NCBI RefSeq assembly: GCF_029269265.1
Contig: NZ_JARIXP010000003.1
Coordinates: forward strand, 300,583 to 364,582
Length of the DNA stretch: 64,000 nucleotides
Direction of reading: 5' to 3'
Source: Rheinheimera sp. 1928-s
GTDB lineage: Bacteria; Pseudomonadota; Gammaproteobacteria; Enterobacterales; Alteromonadaceae
In this document: positions 63,782-64,000 of the stretch, piece after piece
Numbering within the stretch: position 1 is the stretch's first letter
Layout: the number at the start of each line of letters is the position of its first letter
Translations under genes and position numbers: made by a program
Notes under the pieces: generated by a model
What the model was told of the DNA's origin: nothing
The model's input: only the letters and a program-made list of their open reading frames with translations
Database searches by the model: none

Positions 63782-64000
63782 TTATGGCTGTTGCAAAGCC
63801 CATTCAGTCAGTAAACGCACGCCATAACCCGTTGCACCTTTGGTATTCACTTCGTTATCTGTTCTGCTTAACGCATTGCCAGCTATATCCAGGTGAGCCC
63901 ATGGTGTATCACCGGTAAATTGCTTTAAGAACCAGGCTGCAGTGGAAGCACCAGTGCTGCTGCCGGTGTTTTTCATATCAGCAATATCACTTTTGATTTC
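63782..64000 (-). CDS. pepA: Leucyl aminopeptidase, C-terminal end only
   Basis: The last 72 codons of an M17 leucyl aminopeptidase, cut by the right edge. Family stretches are [25 protein letters not shown] and the [11 protein letters not shown] ending. The metal-binding centre lies outside the window. The stop is at 63782. The 168 bases between it and the DsbD-like gene hold no gene. Confidence 0.88.
   Translation of the reverse strand, partial: EIKSDIADMKNTGSSTGASTAAWFLKQFTGDTPWAHLDIAGNALSRTDNEVNTKGATGYGVRLLTEWALQQP

Noticed and set aside
1..64000. CRISPR arrays, tRNA and rRNA genes, complete IS elements or prophage genes
   Set aside because: I looked for regularly spaced repeats, cloverleaf-type sequences, transposases and integrases and found none I could support.

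Overview
The window looks like chromosomal DNA of a free-living, polysaccharide-degrading gammaproteobacterium. The gene content (xylan and starch hydrolases, TonB receptor, GGDEF protein, chemoreceptor, ssb/YajR-like/uvrA neighbourhood, RIO kinase, DsbD-like protein) and the short palindromic intergenic repeats fit the Alteromonadales/Rheinheimera type. That placement is inference from gene content, not from a comparison. I saw no rRNA, tRNA, CRISPR array or intact insertion sequence.

Layout. (1) 1-10012: pentose and xylan use. xylB (cut by the left edge) faces xylR; then a same-strand block of GH43 lipoprotein, GH115 alpha-glucuronidase, transaldolase and transketolase, so polymer debranching, xylose release and entry into the pentose phosphate pathway sit together. 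GH9 and GH13 secreted hydrolases follow (10101-13958), and a GH51 arabinofuranosidase lies apart at 48982. (2) 14027-21840: oxidoreductase and transporter genes, each with a divergent regulator: MFS/LysR, LysR/MBL-Gfo-SDR, and alpha/beta hydrolase/CGNR. (3) 21907-28353: ssb, YajR-like MFS, diguanylate cyclase and uvrA with a LexA-like box. (4) 28354-34541: accessory segment. A chemoreceptor gene lies between uvrA and a decayed second copy of the uvrA 3' end. Next come a nuclease-helicase protein with a controller-type HTH regulator, a divergent 66-residue ORF and a RES/Xre toxin-antitoxin pair. (5) 34650-39021: TonB receptor, two small membrane proteins and a PepSY protein, probably iron uptake. 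(6) 39047-48829: amidohydrolases, a DJ-1/TPR protein with a two-component system, an esterase-like protein, DksA-like and YdcH-like proteins, and a LysE exporter. (7) 50589-54336: a BlaI / M56-M23 / serine hydrolase operon with clear operators, followed by an esterase, DUF4920, AraC and AhpD-like genes. (8) 57194-64000: small membrane proteins, isochorismatase-family hydrolase, RIO kinase, a DsbD-like pair, and the end of a leucyl aminopeptidase cut by the right edge.

The best candidate for an undescribed system is 30730-33243. A 74-residue regulator resembling restriction-modification controller (C) proteins overlaps a PD-(D/E)XK nuclease plus SF1 helicase gene. The intergenic region holds a C-box-like operator. 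No methyltransferase is present; the divergent position is taken by an unknown 66-residue protein.
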